Positions 1-6,513 of a DNA stretch of 7,179 nt are shown here, piece by piece. Below the pieces are notes generated by a model that did no database searches, was not told the DNA's origin, and saw only the letters and a program-made list of their open reading frames with translations. This DNA is from an uncultured Haemophilus sp. Lineage in GTDB: Bacteria > Pseudomonadota > Gammaproteobacteria > Enterobacterales > Pasteurellaceae. The stretch spans positions 1 through 7,179 of the forward strand of contig CABSXY010000096.1 in assembly GCA_902481695.1 (NCBI GenBank), read 5' to 3'. The first letter of the stretch is position 1, and each line of letters opens with the position of its first letter. The translations under genes were made by a program, and so were the position numbers.

Positions 1-2
1 CA

Positions 3-359
3 GCTTCTATCACCTCAGTTATTTGTGCCACTGATACATCGGTATCATTCCTCACGAGCCTTTGTCCGACAATGGAACGAAATAGAAACTGTTGGATTAT
101 TGGGTTTATTGTGGTTTCTACAGCAGTTCTTGTCACTGTTGGGAAACCTGCTGCAGTACTGGTTTTTGTGGGAACCCTAAATGGTTTAATTTTACCAATA
201 GCACTAGCCTTGATTTTATTAGCTGCTTATCGAAGCAATATTGTTGGTAGCTATAAACACCCAATTTGTTTAGCTTTTGCTGGCTGGTTTGTAGTAATAA
301 TCATGGCAATATTAAGTGGAAAAACGATTATTTCTTATGTATCTAGTTTTCTTAGCTAA
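3..359 (+). CDS. Nramp-family divalent metal ion transporter, C-terminal part (5' end outside window)
   Basis: Inner-membrane transporter fragment; the family moves divalent metal ions with protons. The frame is open from base 3, before the first ATG at 72, so that ATG is internal and not the real start. Translation before it reads ...TSVICATDTSVSFLTSL, resembling the helix with the TSVSFL motif in YcsG-type Nramp relatives. Numbering from the internal Met, hydrophobic segments lie at about 8-24, 28-53 and 66-82. The middle one contains GTLNGLILPIALALILLAAY followed by VGSYKHP, a pattern I recognise from this subfamily. The stop is TAA at 357-359, with a terminator directly after. In Bacillus and Haemophilus such genes sit beside 5-oxoprolinase (pxp) genes; whether that holds upstream here cannot be seen. 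The substrate is unproven, and this subfamily may not carry manganese or iron. Family call is fairly sure, function less so. Confidence 0.75.
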   Translation, partial: ASITSVICATDTSVSFLTSLCPTMERNRNCWIIGFIVVSTAVLVTVGKPAAVLVFVGTLNGLILPIALALILLAAYRSNIVGSYKHPICLAFAGWFVVIIMAILSGKTIISYVSSFLS

Positions 360-360
360 C

Positions 361-396
361 GATAAAATACCCGCGAAAGTACGGGTGTTTTTTTAT
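361..396 (+). terminator. Rho-independent terminator after the Nramp-like gene
   Basis: A 9-bp stem pairs AAATACCCG (365-373) with CGGGTGTTT (382-390), including one T-G wobble, around an 8-base loop and followed by a T run to 394. It starts two bases after the stop codon and separates the transporter from codBA. The loop side contains AAAGTACGGG, loosely like an uptake signal but with two core mismatches. Confidence 0.8.
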
Positions 397-418
397 CTAT
401 TTCTTGAATATATGGCCT

Positions 419-434
419 GCGCAAACGTTTGCTT
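419..434 (+). promoter_or_regulatory. PurR operator of codBA
   Basis: The 16 bases are centred on CG at 426-427 and contain the perfect 12-bp palindrome GCAAACGTTTGC (421-432). They match the E. coli PurR consensus ACGCAAACGTTTTCGT at 13 of 16 positions. PurR with hypoxanthine or guanine is known to repress codBA in E. coli. The site overlaps the predicted -35 element, so repression by blocking RNA polymerase is the natural inference. Confidence 0.85.
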
Positions 435-457
435 TTTGCCTTTCTTAGTATTAGAAT
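429..457 (+). promoter_or_regulatory. Predicted sigma70 promoter of codBA
   Basis: A -35-like TTGCTT (429-434) and a -10-like TAGAAT (452-457) are separated by 17 bases. The -35 lies inside the PurR palindrome. The -10 matches TATAAT at five of six positions; the -35 is weaker. TAGTAT at 446-451 is an alternative -10 but lacks a good -35 at normal spacing. Confidence 0.55.
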
Positions 458-489
458 GCCTCGATTTTTATTAGGAAGGAGACAATTTA

Positions 490-1716
490 ATGAGTTCGGA
501 AAATTTTAGTTTAAAACCCGTTCCCCATAATGAGCGAAAAGGTGCGATAGCGTTAACATTTGTCATGTTAGGTTTAACATTCTTTTCAGCGAGTATGTGG
601 ACGGGGGGAACATTAGGGACATCGTTAACCTATAATGATTTCTGGCTTGCCGTTATTTTAGGTAACCTAATGTTAGGTATTTATACCTCTTTTCTTGGCT
701 ATATTGGGGCTAAAACAGGATTAACCACGCATATTTTAGCGCGCTATTCATTTGGTATTAGAGGTTCGTGGTTACCATCTTTATTACTTGGCGGTACTCA
801 AGTAGGTTGGTTTGGTGTTGGCGTGGCGATGTTTGCAATCCCAGTTAATAAAGTAACCGGTATTGATGTCAATTATTTAATTCTTGGCTCTGGTTTATTG
901 ATGACGATTACGGTCTTCTTTGGTATTTCAGCGCTAACTATTCTTTCCACTATTGCGGTACCAGCTATTGCCATATTAGGTTCTTACTCAGTTTACCTTG
1001 CCGTTACGAATGCCGGTGGCTTAGAAGTATTGCAACATATTGTGCCAAAAGAAAGCATTTCTCTCTCAATGGCGATCACATTAGTTGTAGGCTCCTTTAT
1101 TAGTGCGGGCTCATTAACTGCCGATTTTGTTCGATTTGGTCGAAAAGCAAAGCAAGCAATCATTATTAGTATGATTGCTTTCTTTTTAGGTAACTCATTA
1201 ATGTTTATTTTTGGTGCAGCAGGCGCGGCAGTAACGGGAATGTCAGATATTTCTGATGTGATGGTTGCTCAAGGTCTTATTATTCCAGCTATCATTGTAC
1301 TCGGCTTAAACATTTGGACGACAAATGATAATGCGCTTTATGCTTCAGGTTTAGGTTTTGCGAATATTACGGGATTAAGTAGCCGCACTTTATCTGTCGT
1401 TAATGGTATTATCGGAACCTTATGTGCCTTGTGGTTATATAATAATTTTGTCGGCTGGCTGACTTTCTTATCTTCAGCAATTCCTCCTATTGGTGGTGTC
1501 ATTATTGCTGATTATATTTTACGTCGTAAAGCCTATGAAAATTTTGAACAAGCTAAATTCTTAAATATAAATTGGACTGCGATCGTTTCAGTCATTATTG
1601 GTGTGGCTTGTGGTAAATTATTACCAGGCATTATCCCTGTGAATGCGGTGATTGGTGGGGCATTTACCTATTTGGTTTTAACACCATTACTCGGTAAAAA
1701 ATTAGCGATGAAATAA
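490..1716 (+). CDS. codB: Cytosine permease CodB
   Basis: Imports cytosine across the inner membrane, supplying the deaminase encoded next. It is a member of the NCS1 nucleobase/cation symporter family. The 408 residues (E. coli CodB has about 419) align nearly end to end with E. coli as I remember it: TFVMLGLTFFSASMWTGGTL (23-42), GGTQVGWFGVG (101-111), FISAGSLTADFVRFGR (203-218) and NIWTTNDNALYASGLG (274-289). The GGTQVGW and NDNALY stretches lie in the nucleobase-binding core of the family. The pattern of hydrophobic stretches fits the usual 12 helices. The start is supported by a strong ribosome site, AGGAAGGAG at 473-481, 8 bases before ATG. It is the first gene of the codBA operon, behind a PurR-type operator. 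No frameshift or missing segment is visible; the C-terminal tail is about ten residues shorter than in E. coli. Confidence 0.96.
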   Translation: MSSENFSLKPVPHNERKGAIALTFVMLGLTFFSASMWTGGTLGTSLTYNDFWLAVILGNLMLGIYTSFLGYIGAKTGLTTHILARYSFGIRGSWLPSLLLGGTQVGWFGVGVAMFAIPVNKVTGIDVNYLILGSGLLMTITVFFGISALTILSTIAVPAIAILGSYSVYLAVTNAGGLEVLQHIVPKESISLSMAITLVVGSFISAGSLTADFVRFGRKAKQAIIISMIAFFLGNSLMFIFGAAGAAVTGMSDISDVMVAQGLIIPAIIVLGLNIWTTNDNALYASGLGFANITGLSSRTLSVVNGIIGTLCALWLYNNFVGWLTFLSSAIPPIGGVIIADYILRRKAYENFEQAKFLNINWTAIVSVIIGVACGKLLPGIIPVNAVIGGAFTYLVLTPLLGKKLAMK

Positions 1717-1725
1717 GGAAAACGG

Positions 1726-2988
1726 ATGTTAGTTAAAAATGTACACATTCATAATCGAGAAGGGTTATGGCAGATTTTAATTGAAGAAGGAAAAATTAGT
1801 CGAATTTTTCCTCAAGATGAGGTTTTTAATTATTCAGGTGAGATACTCGATGGTGAAGAAGGTATTATTTATCCGCCATTTGTAGAGCCTCATATTCATT
1901 TGGATGCAACACAAACAGCTGGGCAGCCTAATTGGAACCGATCGGGTACCTTATTTGAGGGGATTGAGCGTTGGGCTGAGCGTAAATCATTATTAAGCCA
2001 TGAAGATGTAAAATCTCGAGCATGGAAGACATTAAAATGGCAGATTGCAAATGGGGTTCAGTATGTTCGTACTCATGTTGATGTCTCTGATCCAACATTA
2101 ACAGCATTAAAAGCCATGCTTGAAGTCAAAAAAGAAATCGCCCCTTGGGTAGATTTACAGATTGTAGCGTTTCCACAAGAAGGTATTTTGTCTTATCCAA
2201 ATGGCGAGAAACTATTAGATCAGGCTATGGAGATGGGCGCTGATGTTGTTGGAGGTATTCCACACTTTGAATTTACCCGTGAATATGGCGTGGAATCCAT
2301 GCATATCGCTTTTGATATTGCTCGTAAGTACAACAAACAGATTGATATCCACTGTGATGAAATTGATGATGAACAATCTCGTTTTGTTGAAACTGTCGCG
2401 GCATTAGCCTTGAAATATGACATGGGGGAAAAGGTAACAGCAAGCCATACAACGGCCATGCACTCATATAATAATGCTTATGCATCACGCCTTTTCCGAT
2501 TACTAAAAATGTCAAAAATTCATTTTGTGGCAAATCCATTAGTGAATATTCATCTTCAAGGACGCTTCGATACCTATCCAAAACGTCGTGGTGTAACACG
2601 AGTAAAAGAGATGCTCAAAAATAACATCAATGTCTGTTTTGGGCATGATGACGTGTTTGATCCTTGGTATCCGCTCGGTACAGCGAACATGCTGCAGGTA
2701 TTACACATGGGATTACATGTGTGTCAGCTGATGGGATATGGTCAAATTAATGATGGGTTGAAACTGGTCACTGAAAATAGTGCAAAAGCATTAGGTTTAA
2801 CGGATTATGGAATCAAAGAAGGTAACAGTGCAAACTTTATTGTATTGCCTGCAGAAAATGGCTTTGATGCCGTACGCCGTCAAGTTCCTACACGTTATTC
2901 TATTCGTCATGGTAAAGTGATTTCTGAAACTCAATTGGCGAAGACTACTATCCATTTATCCGATAGTGAACAAGTGAACTATCGTTAA
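1726..2988 (+). CDS. codA: Cytosine deaminase CodA
   Basis: Cytoplasmic metal-dependent hydrolase of the amidohydrolase superfamily. It converts cytosine to uracil and ammonia for pyrimidine salvage. The 420 residues (E. coli 427) keep the full active site: metal ligands H56 and H58 in PHIHLDATQTAGQPNW, H209 and E212 in IHCDEIDDEQSRF, H241 in ASHTTAMHSYN, and D308/D309 in FGHDDVFDPWYP. These correspond to E. coli H61, H63, H214, E217, H246 and D313/D314. Q151 in FPQEG matches the cytosine-contacting glutamine Q156. The ATG is 9 bases after the codB stop, and its ribosome site (AAGGA, 1715-1719) overlaps that stop, so the two genes are co-transcribed and probably translationally coupled. An uptake-signal hairpin follows as terminator. 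The gene appears intact and functional. Confidence 0.97.
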   Translation: MLVKNVHIHNREGLWQILIEEGKISRIFPQDEVFNYSGEILDGEEGIIYPPFVEPHIHLDATQTAGQPNWNRSGTLFEGIERWAERKSLLSHEDVKSRAWKTLKWQIANGVQYVRTHVDVSDPTLTALKAMLEVKKEIAPWVDLQIVAFPQEGILSYPNGEKLLDQAMEMGADVVGGIPHFEFTREYGVESMHIAFDIARKYNKQIDIHCDEIDDEQSRFVETVAALALKYDMGEKVTASHTTAMHSYNNAYASRLFRLLKMSKIHFVANPLVNIHLQGRFDTYPKRRGVTRVKEMLKNNINVCFGHDDVFDPWYPLGTANMLQVLHMGLHVCQLMGYGQINDGLKLVTENSAKALGLTDYGIKEGNSANFIVLPAENGFDAVRRQVPTRYSIRHGKVISETQLAKTTIHLSDSEQVNYR

Positions 2989-2994
2989 TCATTG

Positions 2995-3037
2995 AAAGTG
3001 CGGTCAAAATTTAAGAGAAATTTGAACCGCACTTTTT
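2995..3037 (+). terminator. codBA terminator made of an inverted pair of DNA uptake signal sequences
   Basis: AAAGTGCGGT (2995-3004) pairs with ACCGCACTTT (3026-3035). After a 2x2 internal mismatch a further 6-bp AAATTT stem (3007-3012 with 3018-3023) closes on a 5-base loop, and T residues follow. The arms contain the Hin-type uptake signal AAGTGCGGT with its usual AT-rich extension. Such inverted pairs commonly serve as terminators in Haemophilus and also mark DNA for competence uptake. Confidence 0.9.
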
Positions 3038-3083
3038 CTTTTAAATTTTATATCAATTCCATTCATATAAAATCACAATAAAA

Positions 3084-3157
3084 TTCACATCCATCTAGAC
3101 GTCTAAATCTTTAATGAGGACGTTAATTTTGTTACACTCAATCTATCTTAAAATTAA
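3084..3157 (+). promoter_or_regulatory. Probable promoter region of the MetE-like gene
   Basis: Two candidate arrangements are visible and I cannot choose between them. TTCACA (3084-3089) is a good -35 that would place the MetJ box between it and a weak -10 near 3107. TTGTTA (3129-3134) is followed by AT-rich -10-like sequence such as TAAAAT (3149-3154), but spacing is short at 14 bases. The ribosome site is AGGAAAG at 3166-3172, just before the ATG at 3177. Confidence 0.35.
3089..3112 (+). promoter_or_regulatory. MetJ operator (met box)
   Basis: AGACGTCT at 3097-3104 is an exact copy of the 8-bp MetJ consensus. The flanking in-register octamers are partial: ATCCATCT (3089-3096) matches at 5 of 8 and AAATCTTT (3105-3112) at 4 of 8. 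MetJ binds tandem met boxes as cooperative dimers with S-adenosylmethionine as corepressor. The location 72 bases before the MetE-like start codon suggests repression when methionine is plentiful. Confidence 0.72.
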
Positions 3158-3176
3158 TTAAATATAGGAAAGCAAA

Positions 3177-4322
3177 ATGAGCAAACTTTTTCCAAATGCC
3201 ACTATTCGTACTTCTGCACCATATCGTTTTGATATTGTAGGCAGTTTTTTACGTCCAGAGGCTTTAAAACAGGCTCGTCATCAATGCAGTTGTGGCGATA
3301 TTTCTTGTGCTGATTTAACGCAAGTTGAAGATGCAGAAATTGCAAAATTGGTAGAGCATCAAAAAAATGTCGGATTGCATGCTGTGACCGATGGTGAATT
3401 TCGTCGTACTTTTTGGCATTTAGACTTCTTAGCTGCATTAGATGGCGTGAAAGAAGTGGATGCTGAAAAATTCTCAGTGCAATTTAAACACGATAATGTA
3501 CGTCCCAAAACATTAAAAATTGTAGATAAGATCGGCTTTTCAGAGAGCCATCCTTTCGTTGAACATTACCGCGCATTACAAAAAATCGCAGGGGAGACTG
3601 AAGTTAAATTAACGATTCCTTCTCCGTCAATGCTGCATTTAATTTGTACAGTACGTGCTACAGATTATCAGCCGATTGGACGTTATAAAGATAACAATCA
3701 GTTGTTATTAGATGATATTGCCGATGCTTATATTGACGCAATGAATATCTTCTATAAATTAGGCTGTCGTAACTTACAGTTGGATGATACAAGTTGGGGC
3801 GAATTCTGTGCGGAAGATAAACGTAAAACCTATACTGAACGTGGTTTAGATTTAGACCAAATTGCCAAAGATTATGTATATATGTTAAATAAAATCGTGG
3901 CAGCGAAACCAGCAGATTTAGCGATTACAATGCATATTTGCCGTGGTAACTTCCGTTCAACTTGGTTCTCGGCTGGTGGTTATGAGCCTATCGCAGAAAC
4001 CTTATTTGGTCACTGTAATGTGGATGGTTTCTTCTTGGAGTATGACAGTGATCGTGCAGGTGATTTCAAACCTTTACGCTTTATTAAAAATCAACAAGTA
4101 GTGTTAGGGTTAATCACCTCTAAATCGGGCGAATTAGAAAACCGTGATGAAATTATTGCCCGTATTAAAGAAGCGGCGCAATATGTGGATATCAATCAAC
4201 TTTGCTTAAGTCCACAATGTGGTTTCGCTTCAACAGAAGAAGGTAACATTCTGACCGAAGAGCAACAATGGAAGAAACTCGAATTTATCCGTAGTATCGC
4301 GGAAGAAGTTTGGGGTAAATAA
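3177..4322 (+). CDS. Core-MetE (YxjG/YxjH-type) cobalamin-independent methionine synthase family protein
   Basis: Zinc-dependent methyltransferase family protein, probably cytoplasmic, likely forming methionine from homocysteine. At 381 residues it is half the length of classical MetE (about 750) and corresponds only to the catalytic C-terminal barrel. Predicted zinc ligands are H253 and C255 in ITMHICRGN, E288 in GFFLEYDSD, and C348 in LSPQCGFAS. D203 in LQLDDTSW and E74 in VTDGEFRR match substrate-binding acidic positions of MetE. The N-terminal GSFLRP motif is typical of the short YxjG/YxjH branch. The met box upstream supports a methionine role. Classical MetE uses methyltetrahydrofolate-triglutamate bound partly by its N-terminal half, which is absent here, so the methyl donor is not settled. 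C37, C39 and C44 form an unusual cysteine cluster near the N-terminus. The gene is monocistronic, with its own terminator, and convergent with lysS. Confidence 0.85.
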   Translation: MSKLFPNATIRTSAPYRFDIVGSFLRPEALKQARHQCSCGDISCADLTQVEDAEIAKLVEHQKNVGLHAVTDGEFRRTFWHLDFLAALDGVKEVDAEKFSVQFKHDNVRPKTLKIVDKIGFSESHPFVEHYRALQKIAGETEVKLTIPSPSMLHLICTVRATDYQPIGRYKDNNQLLLDDIADAYIDAMNIFYKLGCRNLQLDDTSWGEFCAEDKRKTYTERGLDLDQIAKDYVYMLNKIVAAKPADLAITMHICRGNFRSTWFSAGGYEPIAETLFGHCNVDGFFLEYDSDRAGDFKPLRFIKNQQVVLGLITSKSGELENRDEIIARIKEAAQYVDINQLCLSPQCGFASTEEGNILTEEQQWKKLEFIRSIAEEVWGK

Positions 4323-4340
4323 TTTCAATTGGAATGTAAA

Positions 4341-4374
4341 AGGGATAACGGTGAAAGCGGTTATCTCTTTTTTT
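4341..4374 (+). terminator. Rho-independent terminator of the MetE-like gene
   Basis: AGGGATAAC (4341-4349) pairs with GTTATCTCT (4360-4368) through 9 bp including one G-T wobble, around a 10-base loop. The T run continues to 4374. It begins 18 bases after the stop codon. Confidence 0.82.
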
Positions 4375-4377
4375 ATG

Positions 4378-4406
4378 AAAGTGCGGTTAAAAATGACCGC
4401 ACTTTT
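4378..4406. repeat. Inverted pair of DNA uptake signal sequences (hairpin)
   Basis: AAAGTGCGGT (4378-4387) and its exact reverse complement ACCGCACTTT (4396-4405) flank an 8-base loop. Both arms carry the full Hin-type core. It lies between the MetE-like terminator and the lysS terminator and could terminate in either direction, besides marking DNA for uptake by competent cells. Confidence 0.9.
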
Positions 4407-4413
4407 ACACAAT

Positions 4414-4441
4414 AAAAAAGGAAGTCTATCGACTTCCTTTT
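4414..4441 (-). terminator. Rho-independent terminator of lysS
   Basis: A perfect 11-bp stem pairs AAAAGGAAGTC (4416-4426) with GACTTCCTTTT (4431-4441) around a 4-base loop. Read on the minus strand it follows the lysS stop by 17 bases and runs into TTTTTT, so it suits lysS. It has T residues on both sides and could work in both directions. Confidence 0.85.
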
Positions 4442-4458
4442 ATGTTATTTCAACTTAA

Positions 4459-5967
4459 TTATTTTTGACGCATCGCAGGGAATAGGATCACATCACGGAT
4501 AGATGGAGCGTTAGCATAAAGCATTGCTAAGCGGTCGATACCTAAACCTTCACCTGCTGTTGGTGGTAAACCGTGTTCAAGTGCAACAACGAAGTCATCA
4601 TCTTTAAACATCGCTTCATCATCACCTGCTTCTTTCGCTGCAACTTGTGCATCAAAACGTTCGTTTTGGTCTTCAGCGTCGTTTAATTCTGAGAAACCGT
4701 TACCAATTTCACGACCACCGATGAACAATTCAAAACGGTCTGTTACTTCTGGGTTTTCATCGTTACGACGTGCAAGCGGAGAAATCTCAGCTGGATGAGC
4801 CATTAAGAAGGTTGGTTGAATTAAGTGATGCTCAGCCACTTCTTCAAAGATCGCATTCACGATAGAGCCTAAGCCCCAAGATTTTTGTACTTCGATACCT
4901 AAGCGTTCAGCGGTTGCTTTTGCACGATCGAAGTCATAAAGATCTTCTTTTACGATACCTTTATCAGCACCATATTTAATGGTTGCATCATGTAATGTGA
5001 TACGCTCAAACGGTTTGCCGAAGTCAAATTCTAAATCACCGTATTTCACAATGGTTGTACCAAGAATATCCATCGCGAGTTTGCGTAGTAATTCTTCGGT
5101 GTTATCCATTAAATCATGATAATCTGCATAAGCTTGGTAGTATTCAAGCATAGTGAATTCTGGATTGTGACGAACAGAAACCCCTTCATTACGGAAGTTA
5201 CGGTTTAATTCGAATACACGTTCAAAACCACCAACAACTAAACGTTTTAAGTAAAGCTCTGGTGCGATACGAAGGTACATATCAACATCCAATGCGTTGT
5301 GGTGAGTGATAAATGGACGAGCAGATGCACCGCCCGGAATCACTTGTAGCATAGGGGTTTCTACTTCCATGAAACCTTTAGAAATAAAGAATTCACGAAT
5401 ACCCGCAATCACTTTTGAACGAATAATAAATGTGCGGCGAGATTCTTCATTAGAAATTAAATCTAAGTAACGTTGACGATAACGTGCTTCCATGTCAGTT
5501 AAACCATGGAATTTGTTTGGTAATGGACGAAGCGCTTTGGTTAAAAGTTGAACTTCCGTTGTTTTAATGGTTAATTCATTGGTTTTGGTTTTGAAAAGTG
5601 TACCTTTCACCCCAATAATATCGCCTAAATCCCAGCTACCTACATCTTCTTCATAAACGCCTTCTGGAAGGTTATCACGAGCAACGTATAATTGAATTTT
5701 GCCACTCATATCTTGTAAGGTAATAAAGGTGGCTTTACCCATTGCACGACGGGTCATAATACGACCAGCAACGGCAACTTCAATGGCTTTTTCTTTTAAT
5801 ACTTCGCCATCTTCGGCTTCATACTTATCATGTAAATCTTGAGCAAGGGCATCTCGGCGGAATTGATTCGGGAACGCATTACCTTTTGCACGTAATGCGG
5901 CTAATTTTTCACGGCGAACTTGCATTTCACCATTGAGATCTAATTCTTTAACTTCTTGTTCAGACAT
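4459..5967 (-). CDS. lysS: Lysyl-tRNA synthetase, class II
   Basis: Cytoplasmic homodimeric enzyme that charges tRNA-Lys with lysine using ATP. At 502 residues it has the normal length for the gammaproteobacterial enzyme (E. coli LysS 505). An N-terminal OB-fold anticodon-binding domain spans about 65-145 (VAGRIMTRRAMGKATFITLQ). The catalytic domain has motif 1 around 197-219 (GFMEVETPMLQ and PGGASARPF), motif 2 at about 248-276 (FERVFELNRNFRNEG, then RHNPEFTMLEYYQAY) and motif 3 at about 472-500 (GEGLGIDRLAMLYANAPSIR) with its ATP-binding arginine R479. The start is supported by AGGTAAAGGAT immediately before ATG. In E. coli, and as I recall in H. influenzae, lysS follows prfB in an operon. 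Here the upstream 284 bases hold no prfB, and a promoter is present instead. The gene appears intact. Confidence 0.98.
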   Translation of the reverse strand: MSEQEVKELDLNGEMQVRREKLAALRAKGNAFPNQFRRDALAQDLHDKYEAEDGEVLKEKAIEVAVAGRIMTRRAMGKATFITLQDMSGKIQLYVARDNLPEGVYEEDVGSWDLGDIIGVKGTLFKTKTNELTIKTTEVQLLTKALRPLPNKFHGLTDMEARYRQRYLDLISNEESRRTFIIRSKVIAGIREFFISKGFMEVETPMLQVIPGGASARPFITHHNALDVDMYLRIAPELYLKRLVVGGFERVFELNRNFRNEGVSVRHNPEFTMLEYYQAYADYHDLMDNTEELLRKLAMDILGTTIVKYGDLEFDFGKPFERITLHDATIKYGADKGIVKEDLYDFDRAKATAERLGIEVQKSWGLGSIVNAIFEEVAEHHLIQPTFLMAHPAEISPLARRNDENPEVTDRFELFIGGREIGNGFSELNDAEDQNERFDAQVAAKEAGDDEAMFKDDDFVVALEHGLPPTAGEGLGIDRLAMLYANAPSIRDVILFPAMRQK

Positions 5968-6029
5968 ATCCTTTACCTCGCTAGTTTGTAATTAGAATGT
6001 GATTTATTGAAAATAAAAAGGTTTCTTCT

Positions 6030-6058
6030 ATTCTACCCATAGCATTGTTTTTTGTTAA
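6030..6058 (-). promoter_or_regulatory. Predicted sigma70 promoter of lysS
   Basis: On the minus strand TTAACA (6053-6058) and TAGAAT (6030-6035) are separated by exactly 17 bases, each one mismatch from the sigma70 consensus. Transcription would start near 6023, leaving a leader of about 55 bases before the lysS ATG. Together with the terminator at 6180-6236 this makes lysS an independent transcription unit here. The rest of 5968-6251, between the two genes, shows no other gene or clear element. Confidence 0.65.
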
Positions 6059-6175
6059 GCCTTTTTTAATGAAGTCATCTGTTTTATAGGGAAAGCGTTG
6101 GTGATAAATGCAGGAAAGCAAAATTGTGCTATTTTTTTAATCAAAACGTTTATCATTATGTCTTGATATTCATAC

Positions 6176-6236
6176 AAACAAAAAGAGCGGTCAATTTTCC
6201 AAAGGTTTTAAACGTTGAAAATACTGACCGCTCTTT
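6176..6236 (-). terminator. nrdB terminator with variant uptake-signal arms
   Basis: A perfect 12-bp stem pairs AAAGAGCGGTCA (6182-6193) with TGACCGCTCTTT (6225-6236). An inner stem of ATTTTC with GAAAAT (6194-6199 and 6217-6222) extends it. On the minus strand a T-rich tract (TTTTTGTTTG) follows, so it ends nrdB transcription. The arms read AAGAGCGGT instead of the uptake core AAGTGCGGT, with the same change in both arms. Confidence 0.82.
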
Positions 6237-6251
6237 GCATAGAATGATTAA

Positions 6252-6512
6252 TTAAAGATCGAAATCGCCGAAATCATTGGTATCGACTTTAGAGTCAATT
6301 TGACCAACAAGGTAAGAACTCACTTCGACTTCTTGTGGCGCCACTTGTACGTTGTCAGAAACAAGCCATGCATTAATCCATGGAATTGGGTTAGAACGCG
6401 CACCAAATGGTAATGGAAGACCAACGGCTTGCATACGGATATTGGTGATATATTCCACGTATTGCACCAAAATGTCTCTGTTCAAACCAATCATTGAACC
6501 GTCTTTGTACTT
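6252..6512 (-). pseudogene. nrdB: Ribonucleoside-diphosphate reductase class Ia beta subunit, C-terminal fragment only
   Basis: The full protein is the cytoplasmic R2 subunit that carries the diiron-tyrosyl radical used to make deoxyribonucleotides. Only about 86 codons remain, equivalent to E. coli residues ~291-376 of 376. The match is near-complete: KDGSMIGLNRDILVQYVEY, then RSNPIPWINAWLVSDNVQVA, then PQEVEVSSYLVGQIDS. It keeps the tyrosine equivalent to Y356 in the radical-transfer path and a C-terminal tail ending DFGDFDL, which docks on NrdA. All metal ligands and the radical tyrosine (E. coli D84, E115, H118, Y122, E204, E238, H241) are missing. Homology stops at about 6506-6512. Upstream the frame reads KLIHFTHRLKY and meets a TAA, which is not NrdB. 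This is either a partial gene cut by a false contig join or a real truncation. The intact terminator downstream argues for a once-functional gene; since nrdB is essential, an assembly break is more likely. Confidence 0.88.
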
Positions 6513-6513
6513 C

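Noticed and set aside
72..359. A complete 95-residue membrane protein starting at the ATG at 72
   Set aside because: The same frame is open and Nramp-like upstream of that ATG to the window edge, and no ribosome site precedes it, so it is the tail of a longer gene.
2220..2599. Two minus-strand open frames inside codA
   Set aside because: They lie wholly within a well-conserved gene on the other strand and their translations resemble no family; they are shadows.
3202..3438. Minus-strand open frame inside the MetE-like gene
   Set aside because: Antisense shadow of a conserved coding region, with no start signal of its own.
2995..4406. The AAGTGCGGT inverted repeats as a CRISPR array or transposon ends
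   Set aside because: They are the dispersed Haemophilus uptake signal in hairpin form, with no regular spacers, target duplications or transposase.
4230..4412. Minus-strand open frame overlapping the MetE-like 3' end and terminators
   Set aside because: It would run through two hairpins and the end of a conserved gene; no ribosome site or family resemblance.
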